Shown here piece by piece: positions 24,874 through 33,897 of a DNA stretch of 64,000 nt (position 1 is the first letter of the stretch; every line of letters begins with the position of its first letter). Under the pieces are notes generated by a model. The model was given only the letters and a program-made list of their open reading frames with translations. It did no database searches and was not told the DNA's origin. This DNA comes from Pseudomonadota bacterium (GTDB taxonomy: Bacteria; Pseudomonadota; Alphaproteobacteria; Rhodobacterales; Rhodobacteraceae). The position numbers and the translations under genes were made by a program. The stretch spans positions 1-64,000 of the forward strand of contig JAIUPD010000011.1 in the NCBI GenBank assembly GCA_020161615.1, written 5' to 3'.

Positions 24874-26346
24874 TCAGAACACCGGCGGGAAGGGCCGGCC
24901 GCCGCGATCCAGCGTGATCCAGCGCGTCTCGGTGAAGGTCTCGATCGACCAGCGCCCGCCGTGGCGCCCCAGACCCGAGGCCTTGGAGCCGCCGAAGGGC
25001 ACGTGCGGCTCGTCATTCACCGACGAGCAATTGACGTGGCACATGCCGGTTTCCAGCTTCTTGGCAATGGAAAGCGCGCGCGCCTCATCCCTGGTAAAGA
25101 CCCCCGCCGACAGCCCGTATTCGGTGTCGTTGTTGATGGCGATGGCTTCCTCGTCGGTGCGGAAGGGGATCACCGGCACCACCGGGCCGAAGGTCTCGTC
25201 GCGGTAGATCAGCATGTCGGGGGTGACGCCGGTCAGGATCGTCGGCTCCACGAAGCGCCCGTTGATGCCGCCGCCGACGACCACCTTGGCGCCCTTGGCG
25301 ATGGCATCCTCCAGCTGCGCCTTCACCCGCGCCACCTGCCGGTCGTTGATCAGGGGCCCGATCACGTTCGACTTGTCGGCGGTATCCCCGACCTTCAGCT
25401 TCGCCGCGCGGGCCGCGAATTTGGACAGGAACTCGGCATAGATCCTCTCGTGCACCAGCACCTTCTCGACCGACATGCAGATCTGGCCCTGATGCATGAA
25501 GCTGCCGAAATTGGCCGCCTGCGTGGCGCGCTCCATCTCGGCGTCTTCGAGGATGATCAGGCTGTCCTTGCCGCCAAGTTCGACGCAGGCCTTTTTCAGA
25601 TGCGCGCCTGCCTTGGCGGCGATGGCCCGGCCGACCGGGGTGGATCCAGTGAACGAGATGCCCTTGACGAAGGGATGCTCGATCATCTCATCACCCATCC
25701 CGGCCACGTTCTCGCGCGAGCAGGTGATGACGTTGAAGACCCCCGCCGGCACGCCCGCCTCTTCCATGATCTCGGCGAAATAGAGCCCGCCGATATAGGG
25801 CGTATCCTCGGACGGTTTCAGCACGATGGTGTTGCCCGCCGCCATGGCGAAGGCAAAGCCCCGCGCGGTCAGGATGCCGGGGAAGTTCCACGGGCTGATG
25901 ACCGAAATCACGCCCATCGGCGAGCGCACGGCGGTGGACATCTTGCCGTATTCGGACGGCATGATCTCACCCAAAGGCTGGTAGCAGATCGCGGCGGCCG
26001 AGCGGAACACCTCGGTGACGTAATGCGCCTCGAAGGCGCCCTTGCCGAACCAGCCGCCACCCTCGGCCTGCACCGCGGCGATGAACTCGGGCGCGCGGCG
26101 CTCCCAGATTTCGCTGATCTTGTGCATCAGATGCGCGCGTTCGGTGAATTTCATCCCCGCCCAGCCCGGGAAGGCGGCATGCGCGGCCTCGATGGCGGCA
26201 GCGGCATCGGTGCGGCTGCCGTCCGGAGCCTCGGCGAACAGCCCGCCGGTCGAGGGGTTGAGATCGGGGAAAGTGCGCGCGGCGCGGACCCATTGGCCGT
26301 TGATGTACTGGCCGCGGATCGTCTTGGTGACGGGGGAATCGAGCAT
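24874..26346 (-). CDS. Aldehyde dehydrogenase, copy 2
   Basis: 490 residues. Motifs SPWNFPG near 151-157, FTGSTPVG near 232-239, base Glu256 (ELGGKD), catalytic Cys290 (HQGQICMS). It resembles the benzaldehyde/salicylaldehyde/vanillin dehydrogenase branch rather than betaine-type enzymes, but this is a loose impression. Only 1 bp separates it from livF. Two different aldehyde dehydrogenases in one operon suggest a dialdehyde, or two sequential aldehydes, in the pathway. Confidence 0.93.
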   Translation of the reverse strand: MLDSPVTKTIRGQYINGQWVRAARTFPDLNPSTGGLFAEAPDGSRTDAAAAIEAAHAAFPGWAGMKFTERAHLMHKISEIWERRAPEFIAAVQAEGGGWFGKGAFEAHYVTEVFRSAAAICYQPLGEIMPSEYGKMSTAVRSPMGVISVISPWNFPGILTARGFAFAMAAGNTIVLKPSEDTPYIGGLYFAEIMEEAGVPAGVFNVITCSRENVAGMGDEMIEHPFVKGISFTGSTPVGRAIAAKAGAHLKKACVELGGKDSLIILEDAEMERATQAANFGSFMHQGQICMSVEKVLVHERIYAEFLSKFAARAAKLKVGDTADKSNVIGPLINDRQVARVKAQLEDAIAKGAKVVVGGGINGRFVEPTILTGVTPDMLIYRDETFGPVVPVIPFRTDEEAIAINNDTEYGLSAGVFTRDEARALSIAKKLETGMCHVNCSSVNDEPHVPFGGSKASGLGRHGGRWSIETFTETRWITLDRGGRPFPPVF

Positions 26347-26347
26347 G

Positions 26348-27541
26348 TCAGACCTCGGTTTTGCTGAATTGGGCGGTGCCGGGGCGCCGCGTATAGACCT
26401 CGACCCGGGCTCCCGAGGACGGGATCGGCGGGGCCTCGGGGGCCGCTGCCGGGGCGGCGATTGGGGCGGTCGGGGCCGGATTTGCGGGCCGCGCAGTGGG
26501 GCGCAGGGGCGGCAGGGAACTGGCGACGGGACGTGAGCGGGCCTGCCGGGCGGCCGCCTCGATGGCGTCGAGCGAGGCTTTCAGCGCGTCCGAGCGCTGG
26601 CTCACCGCCGCCTGCATCGCCCCGGGGCTGAGGGTCCGGGGCACCGACACCCCGGTCGCCTTGCGCGCAGCGCCGGCGACAATCGCGTCGATGTCGAGGC
26701 CCGAGATTTCCGAGGACGGAACCGAGCGCAGCGGCTTCGCCCGGACCTGCGGCGTCGGCGGCGCGGCGACGCTGGTTTGCAGGACGGGCTTGGCCGGGGC
26801 CGTCGCGGGCCCTGTCGCGTGGCCCGAGGCGCCGCCCAGATAGGCCGCCTGCACCGCCGGGTCGTGCAGCAGGACCGAGGCCTTGTCTTCCCGCAGGATG
26901 CGCCCGTTTTCTAGCAGATAGCCGCGATCCGCGATGCCGAGGCTCAGCTTGGCGTTCTGCTCGACCACCAGGATCCCCAGCCCCGTCTCGCGCACCTTCT
27001 TCAGCGTCTGGAAAAGCTCCTTGGCCAGCAGGGGCGACAGGCCGAGGCTCGGCTCGTCCAGCATCAGGATTTCCGGATTCGACATCATCGCCCGGCCGAT
27101 GGCGACCATCTGCTGTTCGCCGCCCGACATGGTGCGCACCACCTGCCGGGCCCGGTCGCTGAGCTTGGGGAAAAGCCGGGTCAATTGCTCGAACCGCGCC
27201 TCGACCTCCTCGCGGGCCCGCTGCGGATTGGCGCCCAGCATCAGGTTCTCGCGCACCGTCAGCTCGCCGAAGATCCCCCGCCCCTCGGGCACCAGCGCGA
27301 TCCCGCGTTCCACTACCTTGTGGGGCGGCAGGCCCATCACCGGCTCGCCGCTGACGCTGACCGCGCCCGAGACCTGCCCCTCACAAACCCCGGCAATGGC
27401 CTTCAGCAGCGTCGATTTCCCGGCGCCGTTGGCCCCCAGAATGACCACGATCTCGCCGGGGCTCACCTTCAGCGACGGCCCGGCCAGCGCGATATGCTTG
27501 CCGTAGCGGACCGAGAGTTCCTGCACCTCAAGCATCGTCAT
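26348..27541 (-). CDS. livF: Branched-chain-type ABC transporter ATPase LivF with a long C-terminal extension
   Basis: 397 residues. Residues 1-235 are a standard LivF ATPase: Walker A GANGAGKST at 36-44, signature MSGGEQQ near 138-144, Walker B ILMLDEP near 158-164. Residues 241-397 are an extra Ala/Pro/Ser-rich tail of low complexity, with a short helical stretch (DALKASLDAIEAAARQ) and the ending TAQFSKTEV. LivF is normally about 235 residues, so the tail is an addition. It may be disordered. The start overlaps livG by 14 bp (or 8 bp with the ATG at 27535). Confidence 0.9.
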   Translation of the reverse strand: MTMLEVQELSVRYGKHIALAGPSLKVSPGEIVVILGANGAGKSTLLKAIAGVCEGQVSGAVSVSGEPVMGLPPHKVVERGIALVPEGRGIFGELTVRENLMLGANPQRAREEVEARFEQLTRLFPKLSDRARQVVRTMSGGEQQMVAIGRAMMSNPEILMLDEPSLGLSPLLAKELFQTLKKVRETGLGILVVEQNAKLSLGIADRGYLLENGRILREDKASVLLHDPAVQAAYLGGASGHATGPATAPAKPVLQTSVAAPPTPQVRAKPLRSVPSSEISGLDIDAIVAGAARKATGVSVPRTLSPGAMQAAVSQRSDALKASLDAIEAAARQARSRPVASSLPPLRPTARPANPAPTAPIAAPAAAPEAPPIPSSGARVEVYTRRPGTAQFSKTEV

Positions 27542-28259
27542 CCCCCAGATAGGCGCGGATCACTTCGGGGTCGGACAGAACCTCGGCCGGACTCCCCTCG
27601 GCGATCTTGGCGCCCGAGGACATGACCACGCAGCGGTCGCAGAGGCTGCGGATCGCGTCCATGACGTGTTCCACCAGAATGATCGTCCGCCCCTCGTCGC
27701 GCAAGGATCGGATCAGCGCGATCCCGGTGCCCAGTTCGGTCGGGTTAAGCCCTGCCAGCCATTCGTCGAGCAGCAGCACCTCCGGCTCGCCCGCCAGCGC
27801 CCGGGCCAGTTCGACGCGCTTGGTGTCGATATAGGTCAGCGCCGAGACGGGCATGCCCATGACGGCGCTCAGCCCCAGCCGCTCGATCAGCGTCAGGGCG
27901 TGAGCCTTCGCCTCGGCCCCCCAGCGGCGGCGATGGCCGAAGGCGGCGCCGGCGATGACGTTGTCCAGAACGCTCAGTTCCGGCAGCAGCCGCACCAGCT
28001 GGAAGGTTCGCCCCACCCCCAGCCGCGCCACTTTATGCGCGGGTTTGCCCGCCAGTTCGTGCCCCTCCAGCCGGATCGAGCCGGATGTCGGCGCGAAACT
28101 GCCCGAGATCATGTTGATCATCGTGGACTTGCCCGAGCCATTGGGCCCGATCAGCCCCATGACCGAATGCTCGGTCACGTCGAAACTCACGTCATTGACC
28201 GCGACAAGCCCGCCGAAGCGCTTGGTCACGTTCCGCACTTGCAGGACCGTCCGGCTCAT
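27528..28259 (-). CDS. livG: Branched-chain-type ABC transporter ATPase LivG
   Basis: 243 residues. Walker A GPNGSGKST near 38-46, Walker B VLLLDEW (Glu-Trp in place of the usual Glu-Pro), H-loop VEHVMDAI. The ABC signature region reads ALTYIDTKRVELARAL rather than LSYGQQRRLEIARAL, that is, the canonical SYGxQ is changed to TYIDT. The start at 28259 overlaps livM by 4 bp. It pairs with LivF to power the LivHM permease. Confidence 0.92.
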   Translation of the reverse strand: MSRTVLQVRNVTKRFGGLVAVNDVSFDVTEHSVMGLIGPNGSGKSTMINMISGSFAPTSGSIRLEGHELAGKPAHKVARLGVGRTFQLVRLLPELSVLDNVIAGAAFGHRRRWGAEAKAHALTLIERLGLSAVMGMPVSALTYIDTKRVELARALAGEPEVLLLDEWLAGLNPTELGTGIALIRSLRDEGRTIILVEHVMDAIRSLCDRCVVMSSGAKIAEGSPAEVLSDPEVIRAYLGDDDA

Positions 28260-29179
28260 GAATGGCCTCCGAAACGGCGGCGGAGCCGGTCCCAGAGGCC
28301 GACGAAACCGCCGGGCAGCAGGTAAACGATGACCAGAAAGGCGATGCCCAAGAGCAGCAGCGTCTGGTTCGGCGCCTGCCGCGTGATGGCCTCCCACAGC
28401 AGGCTGAAGGGGATCACCCCCGCAATCGGACCCCAGAGGCGCCCGGTGCCCCCCAGCAGCGCCATGATGACGACCTGAAAGGACAGCAAGGGCGCGAAGG
28501 CGGTGGCGGGCTCGATATAGATGTAGCGCGGGGCGAGGATCGCCCCCGTGGCGGCGGCGACGGCCCCCGGCACCATGAAAAGCGCGACCTTGGCCAGCGC
28601 CGTGTCGATGCCGGCGTGTTTGGCGACCGTCTCGTCATTGCCGATGATGCGCAGCGCAAAGCCCAGCCGCGAACGGCCGATCAGCCAACCCGCGAGGAAC
28701 ACCAGCGCCCCCAGACCCACCAGCATCCAGTAGATCTCGCGCTCGGTGATCGAGGTCAGGACATACATGCCCCGGTGCCCGGTCTGGTTCTGCACCCAGG
28801 TCACGACCTGCCGCACCATCTCGGCCAGGCCCAGGGTGAAGATCACGAAATAGACGCCCGACAGGCGCAGCGTCACCAGCCCGACCAGCGCCGCCAGCCC
28901 CGCGCCGATGATTGCTGCCAGGGGCGGCAGCACCCAGAACGGCAGGCTCTGGAAGCCCAGCCCGGTAACGAAGGTGCCGATGCCGAAGAAGGCGGCGGTG
29001 GCCAGCGAGATGTAATGCGTGGGGCCGGAAAACAGCGCCCAGCTGGTCGCCAGCACCACAAACATCGCCATGGTCGTGCCCATGGTCAGCCAATAGGGGC
29101 TGCCATAGACCGGCAGCAGCGCCGCCAGCCCCAGCAGGGCGGCCGAGATGGCCAGATTGCGCCAGTCGGTGCCGCTCAT
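28256..29179 (-). CDS. livM: Branched-chain-type ABC transporter permease LivM
   Basis: 307 residues with about nine to ten hydrophobic helices. The start at 29179 is chosen by family length and a 4-bp overlap with livH; the open frame runs further upstream as a shadow. LivM and LivH form the membrane channel. Family members import branched-chain amino acids, but also amides, urea and aromatic acids. Confidence 0.93.
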   Translation of the reverse strand: MSGTDWRNLAISAALLGLAALLPVYGSPYWLTMGTTMAMFVVLATSWALFSGPTHYISLATAAFFGIGTFVTGLGFQSLPFWVLPPLAAIIGAGLAALVGLVTLRLSGVYFVIFTLGLAEMVRQVVTWVQNQTGHRGMYVLTSITEREIYWMLVGLGALVFLAGWLIGRSRLGFALRIIGNDETVAKHAGIDTALAKVALFMVPGAVAAATGAILAPRYIYIEPATAFAPLLSFQVVIMALLGGTGRLWGPIAGVIPFSLLWEAITRQAPNQTLLLLGIAFLVIVYLLPGGFVGLWDRLRRRFGGHS

Positions 29180-30042
29180 CCCCGGGCCTTTCCGAAAAGT
29201 CCCGCGGGCCTGAACAGCAGCACCAGCAGGAAGAGCAGATAGGCCGCGGCCAGCGTCAGGCCGGGGTCGATGAGCCGCGCGACCGCCGTCTCGGCGATGC
29301 CGAGGATCACCGCCGCGACGATGGTGCCCCGGATGTCGCCCACGCCGCCCATGATGATGATGATCAGCGCCTTCATGGTGAAGAGGACGCCGACCGAGGC
29401 ATCGAGCGTGAAGAACATCGACACCAGCGCGCCGCCCGTGGCCGTCACGGCCCCGCCCAGAGCGAAAGCCAGCGCCGAGGCGCGGCGCACGTCGACGCCG
29501 ACCAAGGAGGCCGAGGCCGGGTTCACCGCCACCGCGCGCAGGTTCAGGCCCACGCGGGAATAGGTCAGCCACAGCCACAGCGCCCCGCCGATCACCACCG
29601 CCAGCACGAAGGCCACGACGCGGTTCTGGGCGTAGGAACTGCCGAACATCTCCAAGGGTTGGGCCAGGAAAGCGTAGTTGAAATACCCGCCGCCGAAGGC
29701 CCAGGTCATGATGCCGACAAAGGCGAAGGACATGCCGAAGGTCGCCAGGATCGAATCGACCTCCAGCGCGCCGCGGCTTTTCGCGCGTTTCACAAGGGGT
29801 TGCAGCATGAAGCGGTAGATCAGCCAATTGGCGACGAAGGCCACCGGCGCGATGACGATCAGCGCCGCCACCGGATTGACCTGCCCCGCGGTATAAAGCC
29901 AGAAAGCGGCGAACCCGCCCGCGACCAGCATCTCGCCATTCGCCAGGTTCATGATCCGCGCGACGCCGTATTGCAGGTTGAGACCCAGCGCGATCAGCGC
30001 ATAGGTCCCCCCCAGCAGCAGGCCGGTTATCAGGATGAACAT
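29176..30042 (-). CDS. livH: Branched-chain-type ABC transporter permease LivH
   Basis: 288 residues. Typical LivH start (GLLLGGTYALIALGLNL) with the YGVARIMNLANGE segment, and GGVGDIRGTIVAA near the C-terminus. It overlaps livM by 4 bp and lies 63 bp after the binding-protein gene. Integral inner-membrane subunit. Confidence 0.95.
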   Translation of the reverse strand: MFILITGLLLGGTYALIALGLNLQYGVARIMNLANGEMLVAGGFAAFWLYTAGQVNPVAALIVIAPVAFVANWLIYRFMLQPLVKRAKSRGALEVDSILATFGMSFAFVGIMTWAFGGGYFNYAFLAQPLEMFGSSYAQNRVVAFVLAVVIGGALWLWLTYSRVGLNLRAVAVNPASASLVGVDVRRASALAFALGGAVTATGGALVSMFFTLDASVGVLFTMKALIIIIMGGVGDIRGTIVAAVILGIAETAVARLIDPGLTLAAAYLLFLLVLLFRPAGLFGKARG

Positions 30043-30105
30043 CGGGTCAGATCCGCCGTCTTGCCGGAGGGGGCGGCGCGCAAGGACACGCGCCGCCCGC
30101 CGGGA

Positions 30106-31314
30106 TCAGTTCCAGCCGTCGAAAAGCTCGGCGGCAACCGCGCCGTCACGACCCCGGGCGGCCACGCCGCGGAACACGCCGTCCTGCCATTGGCCGACGG
30201 TCCAGTAGCGCTCGTTGTCGTTGTTCTCGTTGAAGTTCACCGGGCCGAGGATCGTCTCGTACTCATGCGAGCGGTCCTGCAGATAGGCCAGCACCGTCGC
30301 GCGGTCGATCGAGCCCGTGGCCTCGATCGCCTGACCCAGGATCTCGAGCGTGGCATAGGTCGCAGCCGAGGCCCAGTAATCGGGCGCCTGCCCGGCGAAT
30401 TCCATATGCGCCTGGGCGAAGGCCTGGAAGGCCGGGTCATCGGCGTTGACGCCGCCCATGCCCATCACGCCCTCGATCTGATCGCCGAAGCGGGCGGCAT
30501 AGCCCGGGAAGGCGGTGGCGACGGCGGTGAAGAAGACCTGCGGCGCGAAGTTCTGTACGATGGCCTGATCGGTCAGCGCGAAAGTGTCGCCGGGATAGGA
30601 CCAGGCGATGAATGCGTCGGGGTGCGCCGCCTTGGCCCCGTCGATCACCGGCGCCAGATCCTGCGTGCCCAGCGGATACGAGCTTTCATAGACGATCTCG
30701 AACCCGTTCGATTCCAGCACCCCGCGCGAGATGCCGGCCATCTCGATCCCGAAGGCGTCGGCCACGTTCACCAGCGCCACACGGTTGCCGATCTCGCCCC
30801 GGTCACGCATGCCGACGAGGACATTCGCCGTATCCTCGGCCATGACCGAGGTCCGGCCCAGCACGAAGAACATGTTCGGGAATTGCTGCGCCAGCGCTGG
30901 CTGCTGGTCGGTGACTGCGGTGCCGGTGATCATCGGATAGCCCAGCTGCGCGAAGATCGGCGCGGCGGCCAGGTTCATCCCGGTCGAATAGGGCGCGACC
31001 ATGAAATCCACCTGGTCCTGCGTCGCCAGGCGCTGCGCGGCCTGAATCGCCTGCTGCGGGTTGGTCTGGTCGTCGTATTCAACCAGTTCGATGGTCATGC
31101 GGCGGTCGCCGACCTGCAACCCGCCGGCCTCGTTCGTCTGATGCACCCAAAGCCGCACGGCGGGCCAATGGGTGACGGTGGCGCCCCCGGCCAGCGGGCC
31201 GGTCTGCGGCGCGGCGGCGCCCAGGCGAATGGTATCCTGCGCCAGGGCCATCCCGGCCCCGGCCGCCAACGCGACGGCAGCAGCGGCAAGCTGCATGACG
31301 GTTCTGCGATACAT
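30106..31314 (-). CDS. ABC transporter periplasmic substrate-binding protein (LivK-like)
   Basis: 402 residues. Signal peptide 1-26 (core AAAAVALAAGAGMALA, cleavage after ALA), then a type I periplasmic-binding fold (DTIRLGAAAPQTGPLAGG). The start at 31314 has GGGGAG upstream; a longer frame to 31542 is rejected. First gene of the ten-gene operon livKHMGF-ALDH2-SDR-flotillin-ALDH1-hydrolase, all leftward. The enzymes downstream suggest an aldehyde-yielding ligand rather than leucine; this is inference. Confidence 0.92.
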   Translation of the reverse strand: MYRRTVMQLAAAAVALAAGAGMALAQDTIRLGAAAPQTGPLAGGATVTHWPAVRLWVHQTNEAGGLQVGDRRMTIELVEYDDQTNPQQAIQAAQRLATQDQVDFMVAPYSTGMNLAAAPIFAQLGYPMITGTAVTDQQPALAQQFPNMFFVLGRTSVMAEDTANVLVGMRDRGEIGNRVALVNVADAFGIEMAGISRGVLESNGFEIVYESSYPLGTQDLAPVIDGAKAAHPDAFIAWSYPGDTFALTDQAIVQNFAPQVFFTAVATAFPGYAARFGDQIEGVMGMGGVNADDPAFQAFAQAHMEFAGQAPDYWASAATYATLEILGQAIEATGSIDRATVLAYLQDRSHEYETILGPVNFNENNDNERYWTVGQWQDGVFRGVAARGRDGAVAAELFDGWN

Positions 31315-31705
31315 GTGACATCTCCCCTTTGTCATGTTGTCGGCTCGCTGGCCGCCGTTCGCTCCGACCCGGCCCCCCGCCGGCCTCCCCGAGGAAAGCC
31401 GGTCATCCGCTTGGATGCCGGTCCCGCGCAACGGACCCTGTCTGCCCAACCTCCCCAGACGACAAGGCAAGGTCATGATGCATTGCACCGGATACATTTC
31501 AAGAGAATTGAGGTCCGCACCGCCGGTTTTTTGATGCTGCAAGGCAGCAAGAAACCGCCCTTCCCCGAGCGAAGCCTATATTTTTTTCAGGTGCCTAGCG
31601 CGCAGCCTTGCATCCAGTGACTAGCTCAGGCCCAAAGCGGCGCGTTCACAGCAAGCCTCGCAATGTATACATTTGGCAAAAAGTCAGTGCTTTCAGCCGC
31701 AAGAC
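31315..31705 (-). promoter_or_regulatory. Upstream region of the liv operon
   Basis: About 390 bp without a gene, locally less GC-rich. It contains a 12-bp palindrome AATGTATACATT at 31662-31673. On the minus strand AAATGTATAC (31665-31674) and AAATGTATCC (31490-31499) form a direct repeat. TGTATAC-type palindromes are typical of GntR-family operators, but no GntR gene is in view. No confident -35/-10 pair. Confidence 0.4.
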
Positions 31706-31736
31706 GGAAAAGCCGGGCGCAAGGATGCGCCCGGCT
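31706..31736 (-). terminator. Rho-independent terminator after the TonB-dependent receptor gene
   Basis: On the minus strand an 11-bp stem (AGCCGGGCGCA type arms at 31711-31721 and 31726-31736) is followed by TTTT. It lies 28 bp beyond the receptor stop codon. Confidence 0.8.
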
Positions 31737-31764
31737 CTCTCCGGTCCCGAAAATCGACCGGATC

Positions 31765-33843
31765 TCAGAAGGTGATCGTCCGACCCAGCGTCAGGCGGAA
31801 ATCCCGGCCCCGGCGCGGCAGCGAGGTCGCATAGGAGCCGTCGAGCGCGTTGAAATAGTTCAGGTCGAAGACGTTGTTGACCGCGAACTGCACGTCGATC
31901 CCGCGCAGCGCCCCGGTTTGCGGGCGCCAGGTCAGGAACAGGTCATGCACCGCATAGCCCGGGAAACGATCGCCCCCGGCCAGGGTCACCGGCGCCGCGA
32001 AGGTCCCGCGCCAGCCGATTTCCAGGTTCTGCTGCGGCAGGCGGCGGCCGATTTCCAGCATCAGCTCCGGCGCCGGGGTCGAGGCCAGGCGGTCGCCGGT
32101 GGTCTGGTCGATCCCCTCGATCCAGCTGGCGGAGCTGCGGCCGAACCAGAGGTCGGATTGATACGACGCTTCCAGCTCGATCCCGCGGATGCGGGCCCGG
32201 CCGATGTTCTGGAAGCTGGGCATGCCGGCGATGCCGACGCGCTCGATCCGGTCGCGGAACTGGTTGTTGAAAGCGGTGAGCTTCAGGTCAAGCCCGTCGC
32301 CCTCGGCAAAGAGGTTCCGCCCCTGCCAGGCGACGCCCAGCTCGACAGTGCGCGCGTGTTCCGGCCGCAGCCCCATGGACGAGACGCCGCCCGACGTGCC
32401 GCTGTCGAAGACCTCGTCCAGGGACGGCAGCCGCGTCGTTTCGGCCAGCGTGCCGAAGACCGACCAGGCCTCGTTGATCCGGTACTGGGCCGAGAGCGAG
32501 GCTGCGGTGCCCGAATGGGTGACCGGAACGTTCAGGAACGCCGGGTCCACGCCGGCCGTCGCCACCATCCGCGAGTGGTCATGCCGCAGCGCCGCCAGCA
32601 GGGTGAAATCCTGGTTCAGCACGAATTCGTTCTGCACGAAGACGCCCCAGGTATCGCTCTGCCCGGCCGGATGCGAGGTCAGCGTAGAGGCGCCCGAGAC
32701 CTGCACCCGCTCGCGCTGCGCCGCCTCGGCGCCGAAGGTCAGATAGTTCTGCCAGTTGGCGCCTTCCATGGTGATCGTGTTGCGCGCGCTCAGCGAGAGC
32801 GTCTCGTAGGCATAGACCGAATCCTGGAAGATCGAATAGGGCGGCGCGAAGGGCCAGCCCGGATAGCCGGTGGCGTTCGACTGGTCGACCTCGGAGCGCG
32901 AGAAGCTCAGCTGAACCCGCGCGTCGATCCAGGGATTGTCCGAGGCCGGATTCTCCCAGGTGATCTGCGCCGTGTCATCGGTCACCACCCGGTCGACGAA
33001 ACCGAAGACGGTGAAATTGCCATAGGCCGAATAGGGCACCTGCACGCCCGAATTGGTCCAGCGCGACAGCGTGAACCGGAAACTCTGCTCACTCTCGTCG
33101 AAGGGCCGCCAGGTGGCGTTGATCAGCGCCGACTGGCTGGACAGATTGGTGCCCGAAACCGGAACGCCGCCGCCCGCCTCATAATTCTCTTCCTGCCGCC
33201 CGGTCAGCGCGGCGAGGAACTCGAACCGTTCGTTGAAACGATGTGCCAGGATGACCGAGCCGGAATAGCCGGCGTTCGACTGGCCCGAAAGCCGGAAGCG
33301 CAGCGCGGTATTGTCGTCGCCGGTCAGGAAATCCGAAGCCTCGCGCGTCTCGAAGGCGACGACGCCGCCGATGGCACCCGAACCATAGAGCAGCGACGCG
33401 CCCGGACCGCGCAGCACCTCGACCCGGCGGTAGAGGTCCGGCTCGCCGAAATGCGAGCCGACGCGATATTGCTCGAAATATTTCTGCACGCCGTCGACGG
33501 TGACGACGATGCGGTTCTCGTCCGAGGCCGATTGCGTGCCGACGCCGCGGATGTTCAGGAACTGGCCGGTCATCGCCTCGCCGCCGAAAGCCTGCACGCC
33601 GGGCACGGCACGCAGCAATTCACCGGGCGTGGTCGCCTGTTCGCGGTCCAGATCCTCCTGCTCCAGCGCCGTCACGGCCTGGGGCGTGTCGATGGCGACG
33701 CGGGCGCGGCCCGCGGACAGGATGATCCGGCCCAGCAGCGTGAAGACGCCCTCGCCGGCGGTTTGCGCCGCGGCGGGCGTGGAAAGCGCGGTGGCAAGCG
33801 CCAGCGTCGAGACCGCACCGAAGCGGCGGATATTGGGTGACAT
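31765..33843 (-). CDS. hmuR: TonB-dependent heme/hemoglobin-type outer membrane receptor
   Basis: 692 residues: signal peptide (about 1-27), plug domain (about 50-170, with NIRGVGTQ and VLRGPGASLLYGSGAIGG), and a 22-strand barrel ending in Phe (GRTITF). The heme-receptor FRAP region is altered to TTRLPSLDEVF, and the following NPNL-type region to SMGLRPEHA. Its place behind hmuSTUV, 54 bp after hmuV, supports heme. GAGGGA precedes the start. It needs TonB-ExbBD, whose genes lie divergently at 37.9-40.7 kb. Probably iron-regulated. Confidence 0.9.
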   Translation of the reverse strand: MSPNIRRFGAVSTLALATALSTPAAAQTAGEGVFTLLGRIILSAGRARVAIDTPQAVTALEQEDLDREQATTPGELLRAVPGVQAFGGEAMTGQFLNIRGVGTQSASDENRIVVTVDGVQKYFEQYRVGSHFGEPDLYRRVEVLRGPGASLLYGSGAIGGVVAFETREASDFLTGDDNTALRFRLSGQSNAGYSGSVILAHRFNERFEFLAALTGRQEENYEAGGGVPVSGTNLSSQSALINATWRPFDESEQSFRFTLSRWTNSGVQVPYSAYGNFTVFGFVDRVVTDDTAQITWENPASDNPWIDARVQLSFSRSEVDQSNATGYPGWPFAPPYSIFQDSVYAYETLSLSARNTITMEGANWQNYLTFGAEAAQRERVQVSGASTLTSHPAGQSDTWGVFVQNEFVLNQDFTLLAALRHDHSRMVATAGVDPAFLNVPVTHSGTAASLSAQYRINEAWSVFGTLAETTRLPSLDEVFDSGTSGGVSSMGLRPEHARTVELGVAWQGRNLFAEGDGLDLKLTAFNNQFRDRIERVGIAGMPSFQNIGRARIRGIELEASYQSDLWFGRSSASWIEGIDQTTGDRLASTPAPELMLEIGRRLPQQNLEIGWRGTFAAPVTLAGGDRFPGYAVHDLFLTWRPQTGALRGIDVQFAVNNVFDLNYFNALDGSYATSLPRRGRDFRLTLGRTITF

Positions 33844-33897
33844 GGGTCCCTCGTTCGGTTGTTGTTGGTGCTGGCGAGGGGCTGGCAGAAGGTTGGA

